From Streptomyces sp. JHA26 (GTDB lineage Bacteria > Actinomycetota > Actinomycetes > Streptomycetales > Streptomycetaceae), in NCBI RefSeq assembly GCF_002005565.1, contig NZ_BDJC01000041.1:1-63790 (forward strand): a stretch of DNA of 63,790 bases, written 5' to 3'. Both the position numbers and the translations under genes were made by a program. This document shows positions 27,529-36,654 of the stretch, piece after piece (the first letter of the stretch is position 1; each line of letters begins with the position of its first letter). The notes under the pieces were generated by a model. That model was not told the DNA's origin, did no database searches, and saw only the letters and a list, made by a program, of their open reading frames with translations.

Positions 27529-27572
27529 CCCCCGAGCCGGCCGTCCCCGCCCGGGGACGGCCGGCTCGGGGG
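27529..27572 (-). terminator. Strong 20-bp stem-loop closing the protease operon
   Basis: The arms CCCCCGAGCCGGCCGTCCCC and GGGGACGGCCGGCTCGGGGG are perfectly complementary around a 4-base GCCC loop. It lies 13 bases downstream of the stop of the minus-strand 165-residue gene. Confidence 0.9.
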
Positions 27573-27585
27573 GCGGTGTGCCGGC

Positions 27586-28083
27586 TCACCACAAATAGAT
27601 TTCGTGGACCATCCCGTCCGGCTCCTCCCGGAAGGTGATCGGCCGGCCCGTCTGACGGGCCTGGGCAGCCAGCGTGGTGAGCACCGTGAACGCGGCGTCC
27701 GAACCGTTGTGGAGCTTCTTCCACGTGCCGCCCTTGACGTGCAGGTACGCGTTGCGGGTCTGGTCCATCGACCACATCCCGTCGACCAGGACGTTCTGGA
27801 CCCAGACCCCCGTGGCGGAACCGCCGGTCTCGATCGCCCGGAGGGCCAGCTCCGTCGTCCTGCTGTCCGGGTGCACCACCGGTCGGGCTTCACCGACCGT
27901 CTCCTCGAACCGGACCGCCCTGGCGTCGGGCCTCGGCCGTCCGGACTCGGTGAGCGGGATGGCCGACAGGCCCACGTCCACACCCGGTGGCAGCATGACC
28001 GGTCTGCCGGCACCGCCGTCCGGGGCGTGGGCGGCGCTGTATCCGGTGGGCGCCTCCAGCGTGCTCGTCATCTGCGGACTCAT
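27586..28083 (-). CDS. Protein of unknown function downstream of the papain-like protease
   Basis: I do not recognise this 165-residue protein. It is soluble, with a disordered Gly/Pro-rich first third, then LTESGRPRPDARAVRFEETV and a compact C-terminal region (ATGVWVQNVLVDGMWSMDQT, YLHVKGGTWKKLHNGSDAAF, VLTTLAAQARQTGRPITF, ending VHEIYLW). It lies 46 bases after the C1 protease gene in the same direction and ends at a strong terminator. Co-transcription suggests a partner, cargo adaptor or immunity role. Confidence 0.75.
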   Translation of the reverse strand: MSPQMTSTLEAPTGYSAAHAPDGGAGRPVMLPPGVDVGLSAIPLTESGRPRPDARAVRFEETVGEARPVVHPDSRTTELALRAIETGGSATGVWVQNVLVDGMWSMDQTRNAYLHVKGGTWKKLHNGSDAAFTVLTTLAAQARQTGRPITFREEPDGMVHEIYLW

Positions 28084-28129
28084 CCTCCACCACTCCTGAT
28101 CTCGGGTGCCTTGTCGTTGCTCACGGGCC

Positions 28130-29236
28130 TCACCAGGCGTAGACCTGTTGGACCCTGCCGCTGTCCTCGAACAGCCCCACCTTCGCGCCGGCCGACTTCG
28201 AGGCGGCGAGCGCGGCCAGCATCGCCGCGTCGGTCGAGGAGACGTCGCTGCCGAGGCTCAGCCAGCCGCGGAGTTCCCCGTAGGCCCACACGTTGGCGTC
28301 GGCCTCGTTGCTCCACAGACCGAGGATGCGCTGGTCGGCGAGCCAGGCCCGCAGGCTGACGCCCTGGACGCCGCAGGTGTGCCAGCTCTCGATGCCGCAC
28401 TCGCCGTAGCCGATGCGGAAGAAGCCTTGCTCGCCCCAGTCGGTTCCCCAGCTGTTCTTGGCGATCCAGCAGGCCTGTGCGTCGTCGTAGCCGACCAGGC
28501 TGACGCAGTGACCGCCGGCGAGGGTGTCGGTCTGCCGTCGGTAGACCCCGCCCCCGTAGCTGAAGAAGTCCTGGTAGACGTAGAAGCAGGTGACGACGGA
28601 CCCGTAGGTGGCGATGTCGCGCTTGATCGCGGCCGGATCATTGGTGTCGTTCGTCCAGTTGACGACCTTGGCGTGGCGGTTGGGCCAGTCCGGATTCAGC
28701 TTGCTGCTGTCCTGGTTCCGGTCCGTGTAGGGGAAGTAGTCCTCGAAGGTGATGCCCGAGTCACGGGCCTTCTCGAGCAGCGGTTCCGGGAGCCAGCCCG
28801 TCTCGCACGTGGCGCCCGCCTCGCGGCCGTAGCCGTAGAAGGCGTGCGCCTCGGAGAGGTCCGTCGGGAGGAACGGCGCCCGGTCGGTGTACCGGACCAC
28901 GTGCTCCATGGTCGCCACGGTGCCGAACGCGACGCAGGACCCGCAGCTCTTCTGGTCCTTCACGGGTGTCGTGTAGTCCAGGCCGCCGATGTCGCGGAGG
29001 TCGAACGACGAGGGGAACTCCGCCCCCGCCGTGGCTTCCCGTGCGGCCGCGGCCTGTGGCTCCTGAGCGGCCATGATCTCGGCGTGTTCGGCTTCGTCGA
29101 CCGGCACGCCCAGCCGGGTGACGCGCTGTTCCTCGGTCAGCCGGGTCATCGAGTTGCTGACCGCTCGCCAGGGATTGTCGGCGCGCTCCAGGGCCGCCCG
29201 GAGTTCTGCGAGGTCGATGGGTTCGTTCACAGGCAT
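28130..29236 (-). CDS. Papain-family (C1A) cysteine protease without signal peptide
   Basis: The 368-residue protein has the full C1A triad: DQKSCGSCVAFG (catalytic Cys101 with the oxyanion Gln96), AGGHCVSLVGYDD (His243) and AKNSWGTDWGEQGFF (Asn261). A propeptide-like helical segment (about 1-75) precedes it, and a roughly 80-residue C-terminal extension (AWLADQRILGLWSNEADANV onward) follows. There is no secretion signal, which fits cargo loaded into an injection particle. A chagasin-type inhibitor is encoded nearby. ATG 29236 (PVNEPIDLAELRAAL) is preceded by GAGAGGCG. Confidence 0.9.
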   Translation of the reverse strand: MPVNEPIDLAELRAALERADNPWRAVSNSMTRLTEEQRVTRLGVPVDEAEHAEIMAAQEPQAAAAREATAGAEFPSSFDLRDIGGLDYTTPVKDQKSCGSCVAFGTVATMEHVVRYTDRAPFLPTDLSEAHAFYGYGREAGATCETGWLPEPLLEKARDSGITFEDYFPYTDRNQDSSKLNPDWPNRHAKVVNWTNDTNDPAAIKRDIATYGSVVTCFYVYQDFFSYGGGVYRRQTDTLAGGHCVSLVGYDDAQACWIAKNSWGTDWGEQGFFRIGYGECGIESWHTCGVQGVSLRAWLADQRILGLWSNEADANVWAYGELRGWLSLGSDVSSTDAAMLAALAASKSAGAKVGLFEDSGRVQQVYAW

Positions 29237-29618
29237 GGCAACGCCTCTCACACGTTTCTCGGGGGGAAAGCCGAGCCGAACCACTGGAGGAGCCGGGGCA
29301 GGGCTCGCCTGCCCCGTGGGGCGGCCCTCGACGATGTGCCTGGTGGCAATTCAGTGCACACCGGAGCGGCGCGGTCCGCCACTCGAAGCGCACGGGTCCG
29401 CACCCCGCGTCACGTCCCGGGCCGACGTGTCCGCCCGGCCGTCGTGGGCGGCCGCGGCCCGGTGAGGGCCGACTCCGTGGTGTGACGCCCGGCTTCGCCT
29501 CGCCCCCGACGGCGGCCGCCGGGTGCGGTTGCGGCCGCGGGGTCAGGTCAGACACTGAAAGCAGAGGCATGTCGACGCAGGCGGACGTTGCGGCGTCCGC
29601 ACGGAAGAGGAGTGCGAC

Positions 29619-30080
29619 GTGACCACCGGAGCGGACCAGGACCACCCGCACGCGGTGCGGCTGATCTTCGAGTACGAGGGGACGGACATCCGCCTCGTCT
29701 CCCGACAGCGGACGGAGATGATTTCCCCGCCCGGTGACCGGCCGGCCGACCGGCGGTCGGCACAGGGCATGTGGGTCGAGGTCCGGGACGCCGGGCGCAA
29801 CGTGCTCTACCGACGCGTCCTGCACGATCCCGTGCGGCACGACGCCGAGGTGTTCTCCGAGGATCCCGAGCGGTCCGTCGCCAGGGTTCCGGTGGAGAGG
29901 CCCCGGGGAACCTTCGCGGTCCTGGTGCCCGACATGGCGGCCGCGGACCACGTCGCGTTCGTCGGCAGCCTGCTCGGCCGCGCACCGGGGCTCGCCCCCG
30001 CGGCCGAGATCGCCCGTTTCCCCCTCCGCCCGGGCACGGACGACACCCCGGACACCGGAGACGGAGGACCGGTGACATGA
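29619..30080 (+). CDS. Unknown protein coupled to the M64 peptidase
   Basis: I do not recognise a family. The 153-residue protein is predicted to be mostly beta-strand (VRLIFEYEGTDIRLVSRQRT, MWVEVRDAGRNVLYRRVLHD, GTFAVLVPDMAAADHVAFVG). It overlaps the next gene by ATGA, so the two are made together. The GTG start is preceded by GAGGAG. A chaperone, inhibitor or loading factor for the peptidase is conceivable; this is inference from position only. Confidence 0.75.
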   Translation: MTTGADQDHPHAVRLIFEYEGTDIRLVSRQRTEMISPPGDRPADRRSAQGMWVEVRDAGRNVLYRRVLHDPVRHDAEVFSEDPERSVARVPVERPRGTFAVLVPDMAAADHVAFVGSLLGRAPGLAPAAEIARFPLRPGTDDTPDTGDGGPVT

Positions 30081-30958
30081 CCACCGCCGACGGAACCGTC
30101 CTCGGTACCACCAAGATCGTCGACAGCGGGCCCGCGGCCCGGCGCTGGAACCTGGTGATCACCGGTGACGGCTACACCGGCGCGCAGATGGGCCAGTTCG
30201 CCGACGACGCCCGGTCGTTCGCGGACACGCTGCTCGCGACCCCGCCCTTCGACTCCCTGCGCGACGCCGTCAACGTGCACCGGGTGGACGTCCGCTCGAC
30301 CGGCAGCGGCGCCGCCGACCCCGCGGAGTGCGGCGGCTCCGGTGCGGCTCCCCGGACGTACTTCGACGCGTCCTTCTGCACCAACGGAGTCCGCCGGCTG
30401 CTGGTCGTCGACGACACCACCGTGCTCACGCTCGCCGGCGACCAGGTGCCCCAGTGGAACATGGTGATCGTCGCCGTGAACTCCACCGTGTACGGCGGCT
30501 CCGGCGGCTCGGTGGCGGCCTACTCCCTCGCGCCGGGCGCCAACGAGATCGCCCTGCACGAGATCGGCCACACCGCCTTCCGCCTGGCGGACGAGTACGA
30601 GTACTACCGCGGCTGCGGCGTGGACACCGACCGCGACCGGCATCCCCCCCTCGAACCCGCGCAGCCCAACGTCACCGTCGACGCCGACCGGGCGACGAAC
30701 AAGTGGCGGGACCTGGTCCTGCCGGCCACCCCGATGCCGACGACGTCCAACCCCGACTGCTCGCAGTGCGACACCCGGCCCAGCCCGGTGCCGGCGGCCA
30801 CGGTCGGCGCCTTCGAGGGCGCCCACTACCACCACTGCGGCGCCTACCGCCCCCAGTTCGACTGCCGCATGCGGGCACTGGGCCACCCCTTCTGCGCGGT
30901 GTGCACGGAGCAGATCCGCCGGACCCTCCAGCCCTACCTCGCGGCGCGGGAGGACTGA
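30077..30958 (+). CDS. M64-family (IgA peptidase-like) zinc metallopeptidase
   Basis: The 293-residue protein has NLVITGDGYTGAQMGQFADD, then HEIGHTAFRLADEYEY, in which HEIGH (161-165) and the downstream Asp (172) bind zinc. FCAVCTEQIRRTLQPYL is near the C-terminus. This is the M64 IgA-peptidase family pattern. It is shorter than secreted members and lacks a signal peptide. It reads opposite to the eCIS genes, between block 1 and the C1 protease, and is translationally coupled to the preceding gene. A ribosome site, GGAGGACC, precedes ATG 30077. It is another candidate cargo enzyme. Confidence 0.87.
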   Translation: MTTADGTVLGTTKIVDSGPAARRWNLVITGDGYTGAQMGQFADDARSFADTLLATPPFDSLRDAVNVHRVDVRSTGSGAADPAECGGSGAAPRTYFDASFCTNGVRRLLVVDDTTVLTLAGDQVPQWNMVIVAVNSTVYGGSGGSVAAYSLAPGANEIALHEIGHTAFRLADEYEYYRGCGVDTDRDRHPPLEPAQPNVTVDADRATNKWRDLVLPATPMPTTSNPDCSQCDTRPSPVPAATVGAFEGAHYHHCGAYRPQFDCRMRALGHPFCAVCTEQIRRTLQPYLAARED

Positions 30959-31045
30959 GCACCGCGTCCACGGGGGGCGTCCGCCGACGGCCCCCGGACG
31001 GCCGACTGCCGCAGTGACCGGGAGGAGGCGGCCGGATGGGCACGC

Positions 31046-32929
31046 TCACCGCGCGAGCGAGGACCTGCCGGACTTGGCGAGCTCCCACCGTAGCGCCGTC
31101 CGGACGTGTTCCCCGGTGACCGGGGTCCGCTCGGCCGCGGCGAGGTACGCGGCCGACAGGGCCACCGCGGCGATGCCGCCACCGGCCAGGTCCTCGGCGG
31201 CCAGGGCGGCCGCGTCGACGCCGTCGACCGGGGTGCGGGCGGGGAACGCCCCGCGCCACAGGGCCTCGCGCGCCGCGACGTCCGGGTAGGGGAAGACGAC
31301 GACGGTGTGCAGTCGCCGGGTGAACGCCGGGTCCAGGGCCGACCGCGCGTTGGTGGTGAGGATCGCCAGACCGCGGAACGACTCCAACCGCTGGAGCAGG
31401 TAGCCGGTCTGGAGGTTGGCGTAGCGGTCGTGGCTGTCGCGTACCTCGGTGCGCCTGCCGAAAAGCGCGTCGGCCTCGTCGAAGAGCAGGACCGCGGCGC
31501 TGTCCTCGGCCGCCGCGAAGACCTCGCGCAGGTGCCGCTCCGTCTCACCGACCCACTTGCTCACCACCTGGCTGAGGTCGACCCGCACCAGGTCGAGGCC
31601 CAGATCGGCCGCCAGCACCTCGGCCGCCAGCGTCTTGCCGGTGCCGCTGGGGCCGGCGAACAGCGCGGTGCGGCCGAGGCCCTGTGCGGGGCGGCCCGCG
31701 AACCCCCAGTCGCCCAGGACGGTGGCACGGTGCCGCACCGAGGAGACCAGGGCCCGCAACTGGGCCCGCTGGCCCGCCGGCAGCACCAGGTCCTCCCAGC
31801 GGGCCCGCGGACGCACCACGTGGGCCAGCCCCGTGACGGACGGCCTGGCCCGCTCCCGGCAGGCCTGCCACAGGGGGGTTCCCGACGCGGCGTCCTGCGC
31901 GGCCGCCTCGGCGGCGTCGACGGTCAGGTCGAACACGCCCGCCGCCCGATCCGCCTCTGCGGTGGGCGCGCCGGCCCGGCGGAGGGCGGACCGCAGCAGC
32001 TCACGGCGCTCGCCCAGCTCCAGCCGGTGGATCCCCACACGGGTCAGGGCCTGGCCGCCGAGCGGGGCCTGGTCCCCCGACAACAGGGCGAGGGGAGCGC
32101 CGAGGTCCTCCGCCGGCCGGGCGACGCGGCCGCGCTCCACCGGGTCCGCGTGCTCCAGATCGATCGCCCAGGCGCAGCCGCCCAGGACGGTCTCGCGTTT
32201 CATCGACTCGAGCGTCCGGCACAGCTCACCGGCCTCGGAGGGCAGGTCGGTGACCTGAGCCACCAGCAGCGTCCAGTTCCCTCGGACGGCCGCCGCGGCG
32301 GCCACCGCGCACAGATTCGCCGCCTGCGGACCGTACAGGTGGACGGTCCGCAGACCGGCCCAGGACTCGGCCACCGAGCCCGCTGCCCGCCGCAACGACC
32401 CGGGCAGGTACGAAGGGGCGGGCACCGGGCGCGCCACCGCCGCCAGTTCGGGGTCCAGGTATCCGGCACCCGCCAGGTGGTGCAGGACCCGCTCGTCGAC
32501 CGCCAGCGGACTGAACGTCGGTGTGGAGGGGTCGAGCAGGCGCACCAGGTTCCAGCGGCGCAGTGGCGCCGAGGGAGTCAGCGCGCTCCAGTGCGCTTCC
32601 GGAAGGACGGAGAGCGCGGTGCCGAAGGAAGGCCGAGCGGAGCCGCAGGCCGCCATCAGCTCCTCGCCCACCGTCGCGACGAGGTCGGGACCGGCCGCCA
32701 GCAGCAGGAGCGACCGTTCGAAGGCGGAGAGACCGAAGCCCCGCGCCACCCGGTCCAGGGCGCTCTCCCCGGGCAGCAGGCGGCGGGCCGAGGCGAGGGC
32801 CTCCTCCGCCCTGCGGCGGTCGGCGTCCGTGGTGTCGGGGCGCAGCAGCAGCCTGAGGACGTTCAGTTCGGCGACGAGATGGTCGCGGTTGGCGTTCTCC
32901 CACGCGTCGGCGGGCGGGGGGCCGCTCAT
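31046..32929 (-). CDS. eCIS AAA+ ATPase (Afp15/Pvc15-like)
   Basis: The 627-residue protein has an N-terminal region with helical repeats (FGLSAFERSLLLLAAGPDLV) and a single AAA+ module at the C-terminus. GPSGTGKT (about 425-432) is Walker A, VLLFDEADALFGRR is Walker B, ILTTNARSALDPAF is sensor 1, and FTRRLHTVVVFPYPD follows. It is the ATPase found in nearly all eCIS loci and is thought to help assembly or cargo loading. It overlaps the DUF4255 gene by ATGA. Confidence 0.93.
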   Translation of the reverse strand: MSGPPPADAWENANRDHLVAELNVLRLLLRPDTTDADRRRAEEALASARRLLPGESALDRVARGFGLSAFERSLLLLAAGPDLVATVGEELMAACGSARPSFGTALSVLPEAHWSALTPSAPLRRWNLVRLLDPSTPTFSPLAVDERVLHHLAGAGYLDPELAAVARPVPAPSYLPGSLRRAAGSVAESWAGLRTVHLYGPQAANLCAVAAAAAVRGNWTLLVAQVTDLPSEAGELCRTLESMKRETVLGGCAWAIDLEHADPVERGRVARPAEDLGAPLALLSGDQAPLGGQALTRVGIHRLELGERRELLRSALRRAGAPTAEADRAAGVFDLTVDAAEAAAQDAASGTPLWQACRERARPSVTGLAHVVRPRARWEDLVLPAGQRAQLRALVSSVRHRATVLGDWGFAGRPAQGLGRTALFAGPSGTGKTLAAEVLAADLGLDLVRVDLSQVVSKWVGETERHLREVFAAAEDSAAVLLFDEADALFGRRTEVRDSHDRYANLQTGYLLQRLESFRGLAILTTNARSALDPAFTRRLHTVVVFPYPDVAAREALWRGAFPARTPVDGVDAAALAAEDLAGGGIAAVALSAAYLAAAERTPVTGEHVRTALRWELAKSGRSSLAR

Positions 32930-34179
32930 GAGGGCGGGAGCGGGACGGCGGGAGAGGCGGGGGGCTGGTCCATCGGCTCCGGAAGGCTGTCGACCCCGTC
33001 CACCTGCACCCGGACCAGCCGAGCGCCGGAGGGCACCTCGCCGGGAGGCACCCGCAGCGAGGACTGCGGCGGGGCGCCCGGGGCCCTGGGAGGCAGGACG
33101 ACGGTCACCGTGCCGGGGCCTGTCCCGCCGGCACCGGGGGGTCTGGAGAACAGGAGGGTCGCCTGCTGGCCGGCGAACAACGGAGGCGTCAGGTCGATCA
33201 GGACGCCGGTGTCACCGGACACCACCCGCCTCACCGCCGGCCGCACGGTGGCGGGCAGCGCGTTGGACGCGCCGGCCACCCGCGGACCGTCGCCCGGTGG
33301 CTGCGCGGTGAGGTGGAGCACCTGGACGGGATGCAGCCCCGCGGGCACGTCGTCGCCGGTCACGACGCTCAGCAGCGACGACGTGCCGCCGGGCAGCGGG
33401 TCGAGCTCCACGGGACCGATCCGCACCCGGGTGACCGGGCCGAGCAGCCGCTCGCCCCGGAGCACGAGCGGACCCCCGGGCACGGCCGGCGAGTTCGCCC
33501 CGGCCTCGCCGACGGACGTCAGCAGGGGCGCGGGCGCCGGGTGAACGGTGACGGCCCGCTCCCGGACCGGCAACGCCCGGCGGGTGGCGACCGGCTCCTC
33601 CACCAGGACAACGGTGGCGGCATAGGCCACCGAGAGCTGGTAGGGCGTCTGCGGAAAGACGGACCAGAGCTTCGACAACTCGTCGGACGACAGGGTGGTG
33701 GGGGTGACCCTGACGGGTTCCCGCTGAGCGACGAGGTCGGACTCCCTGAGGAACGCGGTGTCGTCCACGTCGGCGTAGGCGTCCACGGCCGCGGCCACCA
33801 GCCGCGGCCCGAGCACCGGGTTCGCGGCGAGAGCGGTGACGGCGCGGCCGAGCAGCCGCTGCGCCTCCAGGGCCGAGTCCTTCCCGTGGCAGGTGATGAG
33901 GTAATGGAGGTCCAGTGCCTGCAGCGGACGGCTGAGGAACGCCGCCTCGTGGTCGCGCCCCGGCAGATCGGCCGAACGCAGGGCGGCGTTGGGCGTCACC
34001 CGGTAGAGGAAGACGTTGACGCCGGCCGAGTGGACCAGGTCCGCGGACCCGAGACGGTCGGGCCGCAACGTCGTCACCTGGGCGTCCGCCACCGCACCCG
34101 GGTGCTGCTCACGCAGCGCCCGGGCGAGCACGTAGCGCAGCGCCGACGTAGCCGTGGCGATCGCCAGGTGGTTGCTCAA
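32926..34179 (-). CDS. DUF4255 cap/terminator protein (Pvc16/Afp16-like)
   Basis: The 417-residue protein starts with the DUF4255 domain (about 1-195): AIATATSALRYVLARALREQ, VNVFLYRVTPNAALRSADLP, LDLHYLITCHGKDSALEAQR, LLGRAVTALAANPVL and LSKLWSVFPQTPYQLSVAYA. Homologues cap the tube end and fix the particle length. The C-terminal half contains IPT-like beta domains (LVLRGERLLGPVTRVRIGPV). It overlaps both neighbours by four bases. Confidence 0.9.
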   Translation of the reverse strand: MSNHLAIATATSALRYVLARALREQHPGAVADAQVTTLRPDRLGSADLVHSAGVNVFLYRVTPNAALRSADLPGRDHEAAFLSRPLQALDLHYLITCHGKDSALEAQRLLGRAVTALAANPVLGPRLVAAAVDAYADVDDTAFLRESDLVAQREPVRVTPTTLSSDELSKLWSVFPQTPYQLSVAYAATVVLVEEPVATRRALPVRERAVTVHPAPAPLLTSVGEAGANSPAVPGGPLVLRGERLLGPVTRVRIGPVELDPLPGGTSSLLSVVTGDDVPAGLHPVQVLHLTAQPPGDGPRVAGASNALPATVRPAVRRVVSGDTGVLIDLTPPLFAGQQATLLFSRPPGAGGTGPGTVTVVLPPRAPGAPPQSSLRVPPGEVPSGARLVRVQVDGVDSLPEPMDQPPASPAVPLPPS

Positions 34180-35890
34180 CGGTTCTCCTTGTCCCTCCGG
34201 GCCAGATAGGCGTCCAGGTCGACGCGCGACGCGGGACGGACCGGCGCGGGCGCGGCCGGGGCCGGCGGCGGCGCGGGCGGGAGGACTTCGATCCGGGCGA
34301 TGTGCAGATGGACGGCCGGGGTACCGGAGGCGTCGGCGTCGCTGTACGCGGAGGGCGTCCGGCGGGCCGCCGTGGCGCGGACGGCGGCCGCGCCCGTACG
34401 TGGAGCAGGCGCGGGCTCCCCGGCCTCGGCCGCGCTGACCTCGACCGGGGCCGAGGGGGGCAGCACCCCTCGCTCGGTGAGCACCGGCACCACATGGTCA
34501 CGGACCAGCTTCACGGTGTCGGGCGTCCGGGGCCCGGGGTGCCGCTTCCGGAGGCCCGAGGGGGCCGGCTCCGGCCGCTGCGGGATCCCGGCACCGACAA
34601 CAGGAGCCGGGCTGCCGGGGAAGGCGGGAGGGCCCGCGCCGGGGCGGGGCGGCTGCGGTGACGGCGTGTCGGCGCCGGCCCGCCCCTGGTGCTGCGGGCG
34701 GTGTCCCCGGGACGGATCCGTCCGGGTGTCCGCGGACGGCGCGGCGTCTGTCCTCCCGGCTTCCGCCCGGTGGGGCACCCGGCCGGGCGACGGGTGGCCG
34801 GCCGCCACGGGCTTCGGGGACCGCTCGTGGCCGGGCAAGGACGCGGGACGGCCGGGGGAGCCGGCCGGGCCGGTGTCCTCGCCGCTCGGCGGAACGGCGG
34901 GGGACACCGGTTCCGGCCGTGGCGCCTGCGGCGCGGGAGAGGGCCCGTCCGGTCGCCGGCCGGAGCGGCTTCGGGGGAGGGCCTGTCGGGCGGTGGTGCC
35001 ACGGCCGCGGGCGCCGTCGTCCCGGGGGACCGGCCGGTCCGCGCGACGGGCTGCTCCCGATCGCGGTCGTCCGCTGCGGCGAGCGGCACGGCGGGCGGCC
35101 GCACGGCGTCGCGCGGGACGCCGTGCGGGCCGGGGGCGTCAGGTGACGCCGGCGGCGTCGTACCGGGCGCCTGGCCGAGGTCCGGCTCGCGCACGCCGTG
35201 GACGCCCGTTCCCACCGTCCCGGAGCGGCTGGCGACGAGGGCACCGAGCGCGGCCGTCGACGACGGCGACGGCCAACCGGCGCGGGAGGGAGGGGTGTCC
35301 GCATGCGGTGACCGGACGTGCTCCGGCTCCTCGCCCCTGACCCCCGTGCGACGGGAGGGGCTCCCGGATCCACCCGGGGGCGAGGCGGCGAACATGGCCT
35401 TCGAGACCTCGTCGCCCGGGGACGGAGCGGCAACCGCGGCCTCCGGTGCCCGGTCGCCCGGCGGCGCGGTCCCCTCGTCTCCGCCGGGCGCCGTGGCGCC
35501 CTCCGCCGGGGGGACGGCGGGGGCCGGTGGAACCGGTCCAGGGCGAAAGGCCGCCGCTCGATCGACGGAAGGGACGTCCGCCGGCCCCGACGGCGGTTGC
35601 GGTACCGCGTCCGCCGCTCCCGCCGGAACGGTCGTCTCGCCGTCGGACCCCGGGGCCGCCGCAACGGCCGCGGGGGCCACCCCCTCGGCACGCTTGCCGA
35701 CGGCCGCGTCGCGCACGTCGTCCACCGCCGGCGCGGAAGGGGCCCAGGGTGACGCGTCCTCGGCCATGTCCTCGAGCGTCAGCCACGTGCCGGCCCGGGC
35801 CCGGGGCTCGTAACGGGAGCCGCGTCGCAGGACCAGCCGCGGTTCCGTCCCGAGTGCGCGCCGGGCCATCCGCTCGAAGAACCCCGTCAC
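34176..35890 (-). CDS. Pro/Ala-rich eCIS protein, apparently split by a frameshift
   Basis: The N-terminal part (GTG 35890, TGFFERMARRALGTEPRLVL) has a short conserved-looking head, followed by about 280 disordered Pro/Ala/Gly-rich residues. Near 34940-34960 the natural composition switches frame: the original frame turns Arg-rich, while another frame continues PSPAPQAPRPEPVSPAVPP and ends TPAVHLHIARIEVLPPAPP and RVDLDAYLARRDKENR. That end overlaps the DUF4255 start by four bases, as expected for a coupled gene. It may be one gene with a one-base shift, or two genes with the second starting at GTG 34907. It lies where some loci encode the length-determining protein, but it does not resemble known tape measures. 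Confidence 0.6.
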
Positions 35891-36654
35891 GTCTCCACCC
35901 GTTCGAGATAGGCGGCCCTGCGGGCCGCCGGCATCGCCAGGAGGTCCGCCTCGCTCCACCCGAAGGCCCGAGCGAGGACGGCGACCTCCTCCATCAGTGC
36001 GGGAGCGGCGATGTCGACGCGTTCCCAGAGCACGGCCGCGGTGTCCAGCGCGGCGCGCACGTGCTCACCGCAGGCCGGACACCGCACGCACAGGGTCGTC
36101 ATCGTGGCGGCGGTGATCGTCTCCGCCGCCTCGTCCAGGAGCGCCGCCTCCTCCTGGGTGAGCTGCGCGGGGTCGACGGGGCTTCCGTCACCGCGGCGCA
36201 CACAGCGCGACAGCAGCACGGCGTACGCACGGTCGGGCGTCGCCGCCGCCGCGAGCAGGTCCCTCGTGGTCGGCGCGCGCACGGTGAACTCCCCGACGGC
36301 CACCTCCCGGCAACCGGCCGCCGCGGCCGCCACGAGTTCCTCCGCGGCGGGCAGCGAGACCTGCGCGGAGAGCAGTTCCCCGCACGACGAACAGGTGATC
36401 ACCCCCGCCACCTCGCGGCCGAACGCCCTCAGGTGGGCGAGCGTCGCGAGGGCCGCGCACTCTCCCACCCCCAGGTCGAGTGCGGAGTCGAGATCCGGAC
36501 ACAGGCCGGCGAGCCGGACCAGGACCGCTCCGCGCCCCGCGACGGGCGCCACCGACGCCTGGTCCCAGGCATCGAGCAGCAGCGCCGGCTCGGCGAGATC
36601 GCGTACGCGGTGCCGTTGCTCCGCCCCCCGCCCGGGCGGACGGACGCGGCTCAC
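35887..36654 (-). CDS. T4 gp26-like baseplate protein with Cys pairs
   Basis: The protein has about 255 residues. The C-terminal part (VAVLARAFGWSEADLLAMPA, ARRAAYLERV) resembles the T4 gp26-type baseplate family used in eCIS loci. Two Cys clusters, TCSSCGEL and CVRCPACGEHV, suggest a bound zinc ion. GTG 36654 overlaps the upstream stop (GTGA), which decides the start. Confidence 0.75.
   Translation of the reverse strand: MSRVRPPGRGAEQRHRVRDLAEPALLLDAWDQASVAPVAGRGAVLVRLAGLCPDLDSALDLGVGECAALATLAHLRAFGREVAGVITCSSCGELLSAQVSLPAAEELVAAAAAGCREVAVGEFTVRAPTTRDLLAAAATPDRAYAVLLSRCVRRGDGSPVDPAQLTQEEAALLDEAAETITAATMTTLCVRCPACGEHVRAALDTAAVLWERVDIAAPALMEEVAVLARAFGWSEADLLAMPAARRAAYLERVET

Noticed and set aside
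28106..29485. 459-residue plus-strand frame opposite the papain-like protease
   Set aside because: It looks fairly protein-like but has no family signature, and it is antisense to a gene with a complete catalytic triad.
31106..33544. Long plus-strand open frame opposite the AAA+ ATPase gene
   Set aside because: It has only low-complexity Arg/Gly/Gln-rich translation with no start signal; the minus strand has Walker motifs and coupled starts.
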